A stretch of DNA of 32,478 nt from CAZQVN01 sp964596775. GTDB lineage: Bacteria; Eisenbacteria; RBG-16-71-46; JABDJR01; JAWXBZ01. The notes below the pieces were generated by a model. The model was not told where the DNA came from, did not search any database, and saw nothing but the letters and a program-made list of their open reading frames with translations. Shown here in pieces: positions 27,101-32,478 of the stretch (position 1 is the first letter of the stretch; each line of letters starts with the position of its first letter). Position numbers and translations under genes: made by a program. The DNA lies in contig CAZQVN010000041.1 of the NCBI GenBank assembly GCA_964596775.1, forward strand, positions 1-32,478. Direction: 5' to 3'.

Positions 27101-27491
27101 TGTGCGCCGCCACGCCGAGGACGATCAGGTCGGCTTCGACCCCTTTCGCCAGCTCCTCGAGGATGAGCACGTGCTGGTCGGTTCCCGATCCGGCCAGGCC
27201 GTAGTTGTAGACCTCGGCCCCGAGCGCCTCGCCGATCCGTTCCGCAAAACGGTCGCGGTTGTCCACGCCGTCGCCGGCCGTGTAGGAATCGCCGAAGAAG
27301 AGGATGCGGGGGCGTTTTCCTTTCGGGGCGGCGAAATCGAGATCGGACCGGAACCCCTGGGCGTTCGTCTTCACGTACGAGGCACCACGCTCGTTCGGAA
27401 TCCGGGCGTTGACGCCGGGCACGTAGAGGTGGCCGATGACCGGGTGATAGCCCAGGACCATCCGGTGGGTGGCGGAGCTCAGCAGAAACAC
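24183..27491 (-). CDS. SGNH-hydrolase / NodU-CmcH-type carbamoyltransferase fusion, 1102 aa
   Basis: Residues about 60-350 form an SGNH/GDSL-type hydrolase domain: nucleophile motif GDSYTAGDG (Ser69), a central GVAAHNIDR, and the terminal DTHFSPFGH (Asp330, His332). Residues about 374-960 are a NodU/TobZ-like carbamoyltransferase: LGLSCFYHNSGAALI, the metal-binding HxxxH in IHHRSHAASAFYPSPF (His496, His500), then the C-terminal domain with TGRTEFGPRALGARSI and VNTSFNVRGEPIV. A tail of about 140 residues (961-1102) is unassigned. NodU enzymes are normally about 600 aa and separate from SGNH proteins, though the two often occur in one cluster. The start is GTG at 27491 with GGAGG 10 nt upstream; the N-terminus has no membrane anchor. 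Likely O-carbamoylates a sugar or metabolite, but the substrate is unknown. Confidence 0.9.
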   Translation of the reverse strand: MFLLSSATHRMVLGYHPVIGHLYVPGVNARIPNERGASYVKTNAQGFRSDLDFAAPKGKRPRILFFGDSYTAGDGVDNRDRFAERIGEALGAEVYNYGLAGSGTDQHVLILEELAKGVEADLIVLGVAAHNIDRIKVPYREYIERSTGKTVLGPKPYFTLDGAQLSLHNVPVPLARPDADEATGAVSDRPHTHDADGTMKIVNRMRDGLGIRKVEGMLEDRLPDLKPKLRSAMLRMKDFQPHEDYQSPDTPGWKLMAALVRRFHRAAGSIPVLVVPIPTYYYYMDELAPKYQPLFESLADPERGLHVMNLTAPILKMPREERKRIPLGKDTHFSPFGHGKIAEFIGGEIRNRQLLPAAPPSVRPAPAPGDKPQYILGLSCFYHNSGAALIRDGEIVAAAEEERFSRVKNDPRFPHHSVNFCLEEAGIQPNDLAAVVYYDNAALTFERILHTLLALGEKGEEAWMRIMPFWTGQKLHIPQLIRHFLGYDGKVLQNIHHRSHAASAFYPSPFEKAAILTIDGVGEWATASIGVGNGSEIKILKEMRFPNSLGLLYSAFTQFTGFKVNSGEYKMMGLAPYGDPKYADLIRQNMVSVKDDGSVELNLDYFGFLSEGSMTSPKVADLFGGPPREIESRITRREIDIARSAQVVTEEAMLKMAAYAKELTGEDNLCMAGGVVLNCVANGRILREGPFREIWIQPAAGDSGAALGAALDAWHTYFRKPRTLREDGRAKHGASWWGPGYSDAEIKAFLDTYGCPAHHVSPEERARTVADLLAAGKVVGHFTGRTEFGPRALGARSIIGDARNPEMQTRLNLKIKYRESFRPFAPVCLAEKIGDYFEIDRESPYMLLVAPVKESRRLPLEAMEGDDLLEIVRKPRSDLPAITHVDYSARIQSATKEENPGYYDVIKAFDDMTGYGVIVNTSFNVRGEPIVNTPWEAYRCFMRTEMDVLVLENFILYKEEQPADSPIAKTPQVREAAAPQPENAELREALRALYRERFQPLARKLAGTAAVRVSTRTKGADSFWDDYAEPESPELVFAVPAPMDAETVDPTAMAAALAGFWTPGEATEALRPVLAELLKIAAKLPKMEVESEVVSESMYVMY

Positions 27492-27574
27492 GGAAAGAGT
27501 GCCTCCGAAACGGTTTAAGGGAAACGGTCGACCGTGTGTCGTTCCATCGAGTTAACGGCACGAAACGGCCGCTT

Positions 27575-27580
27575 ATTATA
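27575..27580 (-). promoter_or_regulatory. Candidate -10 box for the SGNH-carbamoyltransferase gene
   Basis: Perfect TATAAT on the minus strand, about 84 bp before the GTG start, giving a leader near 77 nt. The -35 region is GC-rich and does not match TTGACA, which would fit a promoter needing an activator. The palindrome array begins about 50 bp upstream of the predicted start. Confidence 0.35.
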
Positions 27581-27620
27581 CCTCAATTCCCGGGGCCCGC
27601 GTCGGGCGGCGGCGCGGGTG

Positions 27621-27821
27621 GCAAATGTTTGCAGTGGTTGAATGGGCGGCGGCGCGTTCGCAAACGTCTGCGGGGCGCGCCCCCGGCTGCACCGGCACAC
27701 GTTTGCAGTGAGTGTGGACTCGCCGGACCGTTCGCAAACGTCTGCGGATTCGTGGTCTCAACCGCACCGGCCATTGTCTGTAGTGAGTCGAGTCTGCAAC
27801 TCGATTCGCAAACATGCGCAG
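27621..27821. repeat. Array of six near-palindromic 12-bp boxes in a 74-75-bp tandem period
   Basis: Boxes related to GCAAACGTTTGC: GCAAATGTTTGC (27621), GCAAACGTCTGC (27660), GCACACGTTTGC (27695), GCAAACGTCTGC (27734), GCCATTGTCTGT (27770) and GCAAACATGCGC (27808). Start-to-start steps are 39, 35, 39, 36 and 38 bp. Odd boxes continue as GCAGTG(AGT); even boxes sit in TTCGCAAACGTCTGCGG, identical at 27657-27673 and 27731-27747. The flanks show that odd and even boxes are in alternating orientation, so each pair could also form an 8-bp stem (ACGTTTGC at 27699-27706 with GCAAACGT at 27734-27741). Sequence between boxes is mostly not conserved. The third unit is the most decayed. Confidence 0.85.
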
Positions 27822-28104
27822 TTATCGGGTAGTCCTCGGACGCCGTCGCCGGGTCCTTGATGTTGCCCGGCCCAACACCATCGGTCCGCACGAACACTAT
27901 TCGTTTGTTTTGTATGTGTCCGGAAAACAAGCGGGGGCGCGCGACATTATTCCGCATTACGATCACCCGGAAAAGAACGACGATCGTGGCGGCCCAAAGT
28001 TATCAATTGCCGTTTCTCCCCCGGTCGTGCACGATGATGCGTCCCCCTTTCTCGAGGAAGCGGCTCCTATCGGGAGCCCGCCACTCACACCGCGGGAGGG
28101 CCGC

Positions 28105-29652
28105 ATGAAGACTCTGCTCCTGATCGGGCTTCTTCTCCTCACTCGATCCGCCTTCGCTGAAGCTCCCCCTTTTGCCTTCGAATGGGAAAGCGAAGCCCAG
28201 GGCCTCGCCGTTCTCGAGGACGGCACGGTGATGACCGGCGGCGGATTCGCCTCCTTCTACCTCACCCGGGACGGTCACGACGCGCCCGGCAACACGAACG
28301 CGCCGTGCGGACTGTGGAGCCCGACCGGGATCGCCGTGAGCCCCTCCGGCAATGTCCTGGTTTCGGGCGGGATCGGCGTCGTCATGGGAACGACCGATGG
28401 CCGGTGCGTCTGGCTCCGCACCCGGACGTCCGACGGCGTGGCCGTGGACGCCGACGGAAATTCCTACGTGGTCACGAATGAAGACGGCGTGATGCGCTTC
28501 AATTCGGACGGCATTCTCCGGGCCACCTGGCAGAAACCGAATTTCGATCCCGGATATTTTCACAACGCGCTCGGCATCGCAGTGGACCCGGTCGGCTTCC
28601 TCTATCTCGCGGACACCGCCCACGACCGCGTCAAGAAGTACGATCTCGAGATGAACTTCGTCTGGGACGCGGCGCTCGTCGCCGATGGCGTCACCTGCAA
28701 GGCGCCCGCCGGGATCACCGTGGCCCCGTCCGGCGACGTCTACGTGACCACGCTGTACCCGCCGCAGATCTTCCGGCTGTCGTCCCAGGGGGTGATCCTC
28801 GACCACTGGGGCGAATACGGCGATGCACCGGGGCAGATCTACAAGCCGATGGACATCGCCGTCAATACATCCGGCGACGTCTATGTGGCCGATCCGGGGA
28901 ACCGCCGCGTTCTCATGTTCGGCACCCGGCTTCCCACGGACAATCCGCCGCCGATCGTCCCGCCGCCGCCTCCTCCACCGCCCCCGCCGCCGCCGCCCGG
29001 GCCGGTCCCGCCTCCCTACATCACTCCGGACAAGCCCGCCGCGGTGGTTCTGCATGTCGTGTCCGCCGACAGCGCCGCGCTCTGCGAGGCGCCGCCCTAC
29101 CGCGATGTCGTCACGGAAGCGGAAACGGATCCGGCCGGCCGGCGCTACCGCATCTACGTGATGGTGCATCCGGAATCGCGCTACGGCATCCGTCACGGAT
29201 TGACGGGACTCCAGGTGGGTCTTTTCTACGCCGAGAGCGCGCAGCAGGGGGTGAAGGTGAACAGCTGGCAGCGCTGCTCGATTCTCGATTTTCCGCTCGA
29301 CACCTGGCCGAAGTCCGGTTCCGGGAACACGATGACCTGGGGGCGCGAGGACTGCCAGATCCGCGATCTCGTGGTGTTCGGCTACTTCGAGGTGACCGCC
29401 TACACGCCCACCGTGTTCGCGGTGACGCCGCATCCGAGCACGAGCGTGGCCAAGATTTCCAACTGCCAGGCGGCCGAGAGCTCGATCCCCATCGAGCCGG
29501 ACCGCCTCGGCTGGATCTCGTTCGGCGGGGCCACGCGGAGCGACCAGGCCTCCGGATGCAACCCGATGATCCGCGACTGCCGCGAGAACACGGTGCCCGT
29601 CGAGCCGACGACATGGGGCCGGATCAAGGCGGGGTTTCTGCGGGAGCGTTGA
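28105..29652 (+). CDS. Exported NHL-type beta-propeller protein with polyproline linker and conserved-looking C-terminal domain, 515 aa
   Basis: Signal peptide MKTLLLIGLLLLTRSAFA, mature from about Glu19. Residues about 20-275 are NHL-like propeller repeats (GLAVLEDGTVMTGG, GIAVSPSGNVLVSG, GVAVDADGNSYVV, GIAVDPVGFLYLADTAHDRVKKYD, GITVAPSGDVYVTT, DIAVNTSGDVYVADPGNRRVLMF). A proline-rich linker (281-304) leads to a C-terminal domain of about 210 residues with four or more cysteines (NSWQRCSILDFPLDTWP, WGREDCQIRDLVV, GCNPMIRDC) and an ending EPTTWGRIKAGF. I do not recognise this domain by name. GGGAGGG at 28094-28100 fixes the ATG at 28105; the open frame upstream to 27814 lacks support and runs into the repeat array. 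Role is unknown; it is probably periplasmic or cell-surface. Confidence 0.8.
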   Translation: MKTLLLIGLLLLTRSAFAEAPPFAFEWESEAQGLAVLEDGTVMTGGGFASFYLTRDGHDAPGNTNAPCGLWSPTGIAVSPSGNVLVSGGIGVVMGTTDGRCVWLRTRTSDGVAVDADGNSYVVTNEDGVMRFNSDGILRATWQKPNFDPGYFHNALGIAVDPVGFLYLADTAHDRVKKYDLEMNFVWDAALVADGVTCKAPAGITVAPSGDVYVTTLYPPQIFRLSSQGVILDHWGEYGDAPGQIYKPMDIAVNTSGDVYVADPGNRRVLMFGTRLPTDNPPPIVPPPPPPPPPPPPPGPVPPPYITPDKPAAVVLHVVSADSAALCEAPPYRDVVTEAETDPAGRRYRIYVMVHPESRYGIRHGLTGLQVGLFYAESAQQGVKVNSWQRCSILDFPLDTWPKSGSGNTMTWGREDCQIRDLVVFGYFEVTAYTPTVFAVTPHPSTSVAKISNCQAAESSIPIEPDRLGWISFGGATRSDQASGCNPMIRDCRENTVPVEPTTWGRIKAGFLRER

Positions 29653-29680
29653 GGCGGGCGCGGGCTCGACACCGCCCGCC
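29653..29680 (+). terminator. GC-rich hairpin right after the propeller gene
   Basis: Arms GGCGGGCG (29653-29660) and CGCCCGCC (29673-29680) form a perfect 8-bp stem with a 12-nt loop, starting at the base after the stop codon. There is no following T run, so it may be a weak or factor-assisted terminator, or an mRNA end-protecting structure. Confidence 0.4.
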
Positions 29681-29738
29681 CCGGACCGTACAGTTCACGG
29701 AACGTTTAATGCACACTTCCGTTCCGCGAGGTAATCCC

Positions 29739-31067
29739 GTGCCCGAATACGACATCGTCTTCCGCATCAAAACCGCCCAGACCCCCGGCACGCTGGCCAG
29801 GGCCCTCACCGGCCTCGCCGAACACAAGGCCAAGATCGGCGAGATCACCACGGTGTCGATCTCGCGCCAGCACACGATCCGCACGGTGACGGTCGTTGCC
29901 CCGTCCGAGGAGAGCGTCGGGCCCCTGCGGGCCACGCTGGCCGCCTCCCCCGGCGTCGAAATCCTCGAGGAGATCGACAAGGTCAAGGAACTCCACAGCG
30001 GAGGAAAGATCAAGGTCGTGTCCCGCTGGAACATTCGGAATGTGCAGGACGTGCGCGCGGTGTACACGCCGGGGGTCGCGCGGATGTCGCAGCTGATCGC
30101 CGGCGACGAAACGCTTGCCGACACGCTGACCTGGCGCGGGGACACGGTGGCGATCGTCACCAACGGAACGCGCGTGCTCGGCCTCGGCGACATCGGCCCG
30201 GCCGCCGCGCTCCCGGTGATGGAAGGCAAGGCGCTGTTCTACGCGATGCTGGTCGGGATCAACGCGGTGCCGCTCGTGCTCGACACGAAGGACCCCGAGG
30301 CGATCATCGAAACGGTGATGCGGGTGGCGAAGGGCTTCGGGGGGATCCATCTCGAGGACATCGCGTCCCCGGGCGTGTACCGGGTGGAGGAGGAACTCGC
30401 GCGCCGGCTCACGATTCCGGTGATGCACGACGACCAGCACGGCACCGCGATCGTCGTCATGGCCGCGGTGCTCTCCGCCGCCCGCATGCTCGACCGGCCG
30501 GTCGAAACGATGACGTTCGGCCAGGTCGGACTCGGAGCGGCCGGGTCGGCCATCGCGAGGCTGGCGCTCGGTTTTCCGTTCCGGGAGGTGATCGCGTTCG
30601 ACCCGGGTGAAGACGCCACGCGGCGTCTCGTGGACCTGGCCGGCCCCGACCGCGCCCGCCTCACGACGTTCGATGCGTCCACCGGGATGGATCCGGTCCT
30701 CGAGAAGGCCGACGTGCTCGTCCTGACCACGGGCCGCCCCGGCCTGCTGAAACCGGAGCAGGTCCGGAAGGGGCAGGTCGTGTTCGCCATCTCGAACCCG
30801 GAACCGGAGATCGCCATGGAGGCCGCGGAGGCGGCCGGCGCCGCGATCGCCGCCGACGGAAGCCTCGTGAACAACGTCCTCGCCTACCCGGGCCTGTTCC
30901 GCGGAGCGCTCGACGCGCGGTCGCCGATCACCGAGGCGATGAAGAAGGAGGCGGCCCGGGCGATCGCGGACCAGGCGCAGCCGGGATACCTGTTGCCGAA
31001 CGCGCTGAACCCGGATGTGCATGCGGAGGTGGCGCGGAGGGTCAGGGAGGCGGCGGGGAGGAGTTAG
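29739..31067 (+). CDS. NAD(P)-dependent malic enzyme with N-terminal ACT-like domain, 442 aa
   Basis: Oxidative decarboxylation of malate to pyruvate in the cytosol. An ACT-like regulatory domain occupies about 1-80 (DIVFRIKTAQTPGTLARALTGLAEHKAKIGEI). The catalytic part shows YTPGVA (Tyr109), LGLGDIGP, EGKALFY (Lys164), HLEDI (Glu206, Asp207) and HDDQHGTA (Asp231, Asp232). The nucleotide-binding domain has GQVGLGAAG (261-269) and SNPEPEI. GAGGT at 29728-29732, seven bases before the GTG at 29739, makes this the best start; an ATG at 29709 would add ten residues with a poorer site. The ACT domain suggests feedback control by an amino acid or other small ligand. It is unrelated to its neighbours by pathway. 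Its TAG overlaps the convergent glycosyltransferase stop. Confidence 0.92.
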   Translation: MPEYDIVFRIKTAQTPGTLARALTGLAEHKAKIGEITTVSISRQHTIRTVTVVAPSEESVGPLRATLAASPGVEILEEIDKVKELHSGGKIKVVSRWNIRNVQDVRAVYTPGVARMSQLIAGDETLADTLTWRGDTVAIVTNGTRVLGLGDIGPAAALPVMEGKALFYAMLVGINAVPLVLDTKDPEAIIETVMRVAKGFGGIHLEDIASPGVYRVEEELARRLTIPVMHDDQHGTAIVVMAAVLSAARMLDRPVETMTFGQVGLGAAGSAIARLALGFPFREVIAFDPGEDATRRLVDLAGPDRARLTTFDASTGMDPVLEKADVLVLTTGRPGLLKPEQVRKGQVVFAISNPEPEIAMEAAEAAGAAIAADGSLVNNVLAYPGLFRGALDARSPITEAMKKEAARAIADQAQPGYLLPNALNPDVHAEVARRVREAAGRS

Positions 31068-32179
31068 CGCCCCTCCATCAACGCAAGCGTCCCGTCCACC
31101 GTGGCCGCGATATCGAACGCCTCGGCCCGTTCGACCCCCTTCCTTCCGAACTCGTCCCGCAGTCGTCGGTCCCCGCACAGACGCAGCAGCGCGCCCGCCA
31201 GGCTCGGCACGTCGAGCGGGGCCACCAGCGACCCGGTGATGCCGTCGGCCACCAGTTCCTCGACGGAACCGACACGGGTGGCCACGACCGGGCGGCCGGC
31301 GGCCATCGCCTCGATGAGCGAGAGGGGCAGCGTTTCCACCGAGGGGTGCGACGGCAGGACGACCAGGTCGAACGCCTGGTGGAGATCGGCCACGTCGTCG
31401 CGGGCGCCGAGGAACGTGACGGCGTGATCGATCTTTCCATCGCGCGCCAGTGATTCCAGCCTGCCGCGCTCCGCGCCGTCGCCGACCAGGGCCAGGCGGA
31501 TGTTCGGATTCGCGGCGAGCAGGCGGGCGAGCGCTTCGAACAGGACCGGGTGCCCCTTCTCCGGGCGCAGCGCCGCCACGCAGCCGATCAAGGGGCCTGT
31601 GGCGCCCCCGAGGATTTCCGCGCGAAGTTCCGCGCCGCGCGCCCTCCGCTCCTCGGTGGCCCGGAACGCGGCGAGATCGATCCCGTTCCGGATCACCGCG
31701 ATCTTCTCCGCCGGCACCCCCTCCCTGTCCACGAGGTAGCGGGCCTGCAGATCGGCCACCGCGATGACGTTCGTGAATCCGGGCAGCGCCCGGCGGACCC
31801 CCGCGGGCAGGCTCGGGCGATTTCCCCAGAGGCCGGTGGTGTGCACGGCCACGAACGTGCGCGGCACCTTCGCCTGCCGGGCCGCCAGCGCCCCGGTGAC
31901 CACGGCGTTCTGATGGTCGAGACAGTAGAGCGCGTCGGCCCGGTGCGTGCGGAAGACCTTGGCCAGGCGGAACGGCGCGAGCGGATCGATCTTCAGCCTG
32001 CCGAGGTCCGGAATCAGATGCAGTCCGGACTCGCGCAGCCGCTCCCCTTCCGGGCCGGGCTCCTTGAGAAGCGCCCAGAGCACATCGACGCCGCGACCGG
32101 CCAGCCGGCGACTCACCTCACCGGTGATCCGCTCGGCCCCGCCGAGTTTCAATGTCGAGGCGAGAAAGACGACGCGCAT
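31064..32179 (-). CDS. GT4-family glycosyltransferase, 371 aa
   Basis: Cytosolic GT-B retaining glycosyltransferase. MRVVFLASTLKLGGAERITGEVSRRL is the typical GT4 N-terminus with the GGAE loop. AVADLQARYLVDREGVPAEKIAVIRNGID leads into the donor domain, followed by GCVAALRPEKGHPVLFEAL, ALVGDGAERGRLESLA and the E-x7-E region (VETLPLSLIEAMAAGRPVVATRVGSVEELV). The frame opens at 32215, but the ATG at 32179 aligns with the family start and removes a basic, non-homologous extension. There is no Shine-Dalgarno sequence before 32179; see the promoter entry for a possible leaderless transcript. Acceptor and sugar are unknown; most likely envelope glycan assembly. Confidence 0.9.
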   Translation of the reverse strand: MRVVFLASTLKLGGAERITGEVSRRLAGRGVDVLWALLKEPGPEGERLRESGLHLIPDLGRLKIDPLAPFRLAKVFRTHRADALYCLDHQNAVVTGALAARQAKVPRTFVAVHTTGLWGNRPSLPAGVRRALPGFTNVIAVADLQARYLVDREGVPAEKIAVIRNGIDLAAFRATEERRARGAELRAEILGGATGPLIGCVAALRPEKGHPVLFEALARLLAANPNIRLALVGDGAERGRLESLARDGKIDHAVTFLGARDDVADLHQAFDLVVLPSHPSVETLPLSLIEAMAAGRPVVATRVGSVEELVADGITGSLVAPLDVPSLAGALLRLCGDRRLRDEFGRKGVERAEAFDIAATVDGTLALMEGR

Positions 32180-32185
32180 GAGTGC

Positions 32186-32215
32186 AGGATAACGGCAGCG
32201 GAGCGTTTTTACCAA
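32186..32215 (-). promoter_or_regulatory. Candidate promoter giving a leaderless mRNA for the GT4 gene
   Basis: TTGGTA (32210-32215), 18-bp spacer, TATCCT (32186-32191) on the minus strand. Seven bases downstream of the -10 is position 32179, the A of the chosen ATG, which has no ribosome binding site. Both hexamers match their consensus at four of six positions. Confidence 0.3.
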
Positions 32216-32291
32216 GATCCGCCTTCCGAGTTGCGTCAGCGAGAGTACGGGAGACGCTGCATCGACGATTCACGGAAGAAAGGGTACCGCC

Positions 32292-32478
32292 ATGACACGA
32301 AACCGCCTCTTGCTGACGCTCCTCCTCGGCCTCGCCGCCCGGCCGGCGGCCCCGGCCGCGCCGATCTACGGACACTTTCCCGAACCGGCGGCCTGCCGTG
32401 ATCCGCTGGCGCTTGTCGTCACCGCCGACGGATCGAAGGTGTACGCCGCCGGACGCGAGAGCGACAACGTGGCGGTGA
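32292..32478 (+). CDS. Exported propeller-like protein, N-terminal fragment (runs off the window)
   Basis: Open frame of 62 codons without a stop, continuing past the right edge. It begins MTRNRLLLTLLLGLAARPAAPAAP, a signal peptide, and continues with DPLALVVTADGSKVYAAGRESDNVAV, which resembles the first blade of a YVTN/lactonase-type beta-propeller (TADGSKVYAAG). AAAGGG lies 7 bp before the ATG. It is divergent from the GT4 gene across 112 bp. Whether it has the same C-terminal domain as the propeller protein at 28105-29652 cannot be seen. Confidence 0.65.
   Translation, partial: MTRNRLLLTLLLGLAARPAAPAAPIYGHFPEPAACRDPLALVVTADGSKVYAAGRESDNVAV

Larger units (their letters stand above)
27492..28104. 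other. 613-bp non-coding region between divergent genes
   Basis: No credible gene. From left to right it holds a perfect 12-bp palindrome ACGGTCGACCGT (27524-27535) in the carbamoyltransferase leader, a TATAAT box (27575-27580), the six-box palindrome array (27621-27819), an inverted repeat TTGTTTT/AAAACAA (27905-27911 and 27924-27930, 12-bp spacer) in a locally AT-richer stretch, and the ribosome binding site of the propeller gene at 28094-28100. I found no convincing promoter for the plus-strand gene. Confidence 0.6.

Noticed and set aside
25149..27518. 789-codon open frame opposite the carbamoyltransferase fusion
   Set aside because: Antisense shadow; no motifs.
27621..27821. CRISPR array
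   Set aside because: Boxes are only 12-17 bp, diverged, alternate in orientation, and the units are under three; no cas genes.
27621..27821. Integron attC sites
   Set aside because: The paired inverted boxes resemble a fold-back site, but the GTTRRRY/RYYYAAC core is absent and there is no integrase.
27536..27832. Short Cys-rich protein encoded across the repeat array
   Set aside because: The translation merely reflects the repeated DNA; frame and residues drift between units and no start signal is present.
27814..28104. N-terminal extension of the propeller protein
   Set aside because: It begins inside the repeat array, lacks a ribosome binding site, and would bury a clean signal peptide; the ATG at 28105 with GGGAGGG is far better.

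Overview
The window is a GC-rich stretch from a Gram-negative-type bacterium: it encodes an outer-membrane efflux channel, a periplasmic adaptor with a lipoprotein-like leader, and several exported proteins. Coding is dense, with ATGA/TGATG stop-start overlaps between successive genes. All three convergent gene pairs abut or overlap at their stop codons. I see no rRNA, tRNA, CRISPR, insertion sequence or prophage. The organism cannot be named from this sequence alone. The exported propeller protein with a polyproline linker and a C-terminus ending in EPTTWGRIK is reminiscent of uncultured Eisenbacteria-like lineages, but that rests on memory and is weak.

Layout, left to right. (1) 17-4531: a glutamine-dependent asparagine synthase (minus strand), divergent from a GT39-like membrane glycosyltransferase and a flippase-like (LPG_synthase_TM) membrane protein coupled to it; this looks like envelope glycan or lipid work. 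(2) 4535-11806: a compact chemosensory cluster on the minus strand, in order cheY, a CheX/CheC-type phosphatase, cheA with two CheW-like domains, cheW, an MCP receptor, a small unknown ORF and a CheB-CheR fusion lacking the CheB receiver domain. (3) 12090-16049: a large MASE1-CHASE-PAS hybrid histidine kinase with two receivers and an HPt, divergent from cheY. The shared intergenic region holds sigma-28-like promoter candidates facing both ways. (4) 16050-24153: an ArsR/DUF2087 regulator with a perfect operator-like palindrome, a GT4 glycosyltransferase, and a CzcCBA-type metal efflux set preceded by a small Cys-rich exported protein. (5) 24183-27491: an unusual SGNH-hydrolase/NodU-type carbamoyltransferase fusion of about 1100 residues. 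(6) 27492-28104: a 613-bp non-coding region carrying six copies of a 12-bp near-palindrome, spaced 35-39 bp apart, which form a 74-75-bp tandem period. (7) 28105-32478: an exported NHL-propeller protein, an ACT-domain malic enzyme, a second GT4 glycosyltransferase with a possible leaderless promoter, and the start of another exported propeller-like protein cut by the window edge.

Functionally, the window combines sensing (chemosensory array plus phosphorelay), divalent-metal efflux and envelope glycan modification. The strongest candidates for something not described before are the palindrome array upstream of the SGNH-carbamoyltransferase fusion, the fusion itself, and the chemosensory cluster with its very divergent CheX-like phosphatase, receiver-less CheB-CheR and coupled small ORF.
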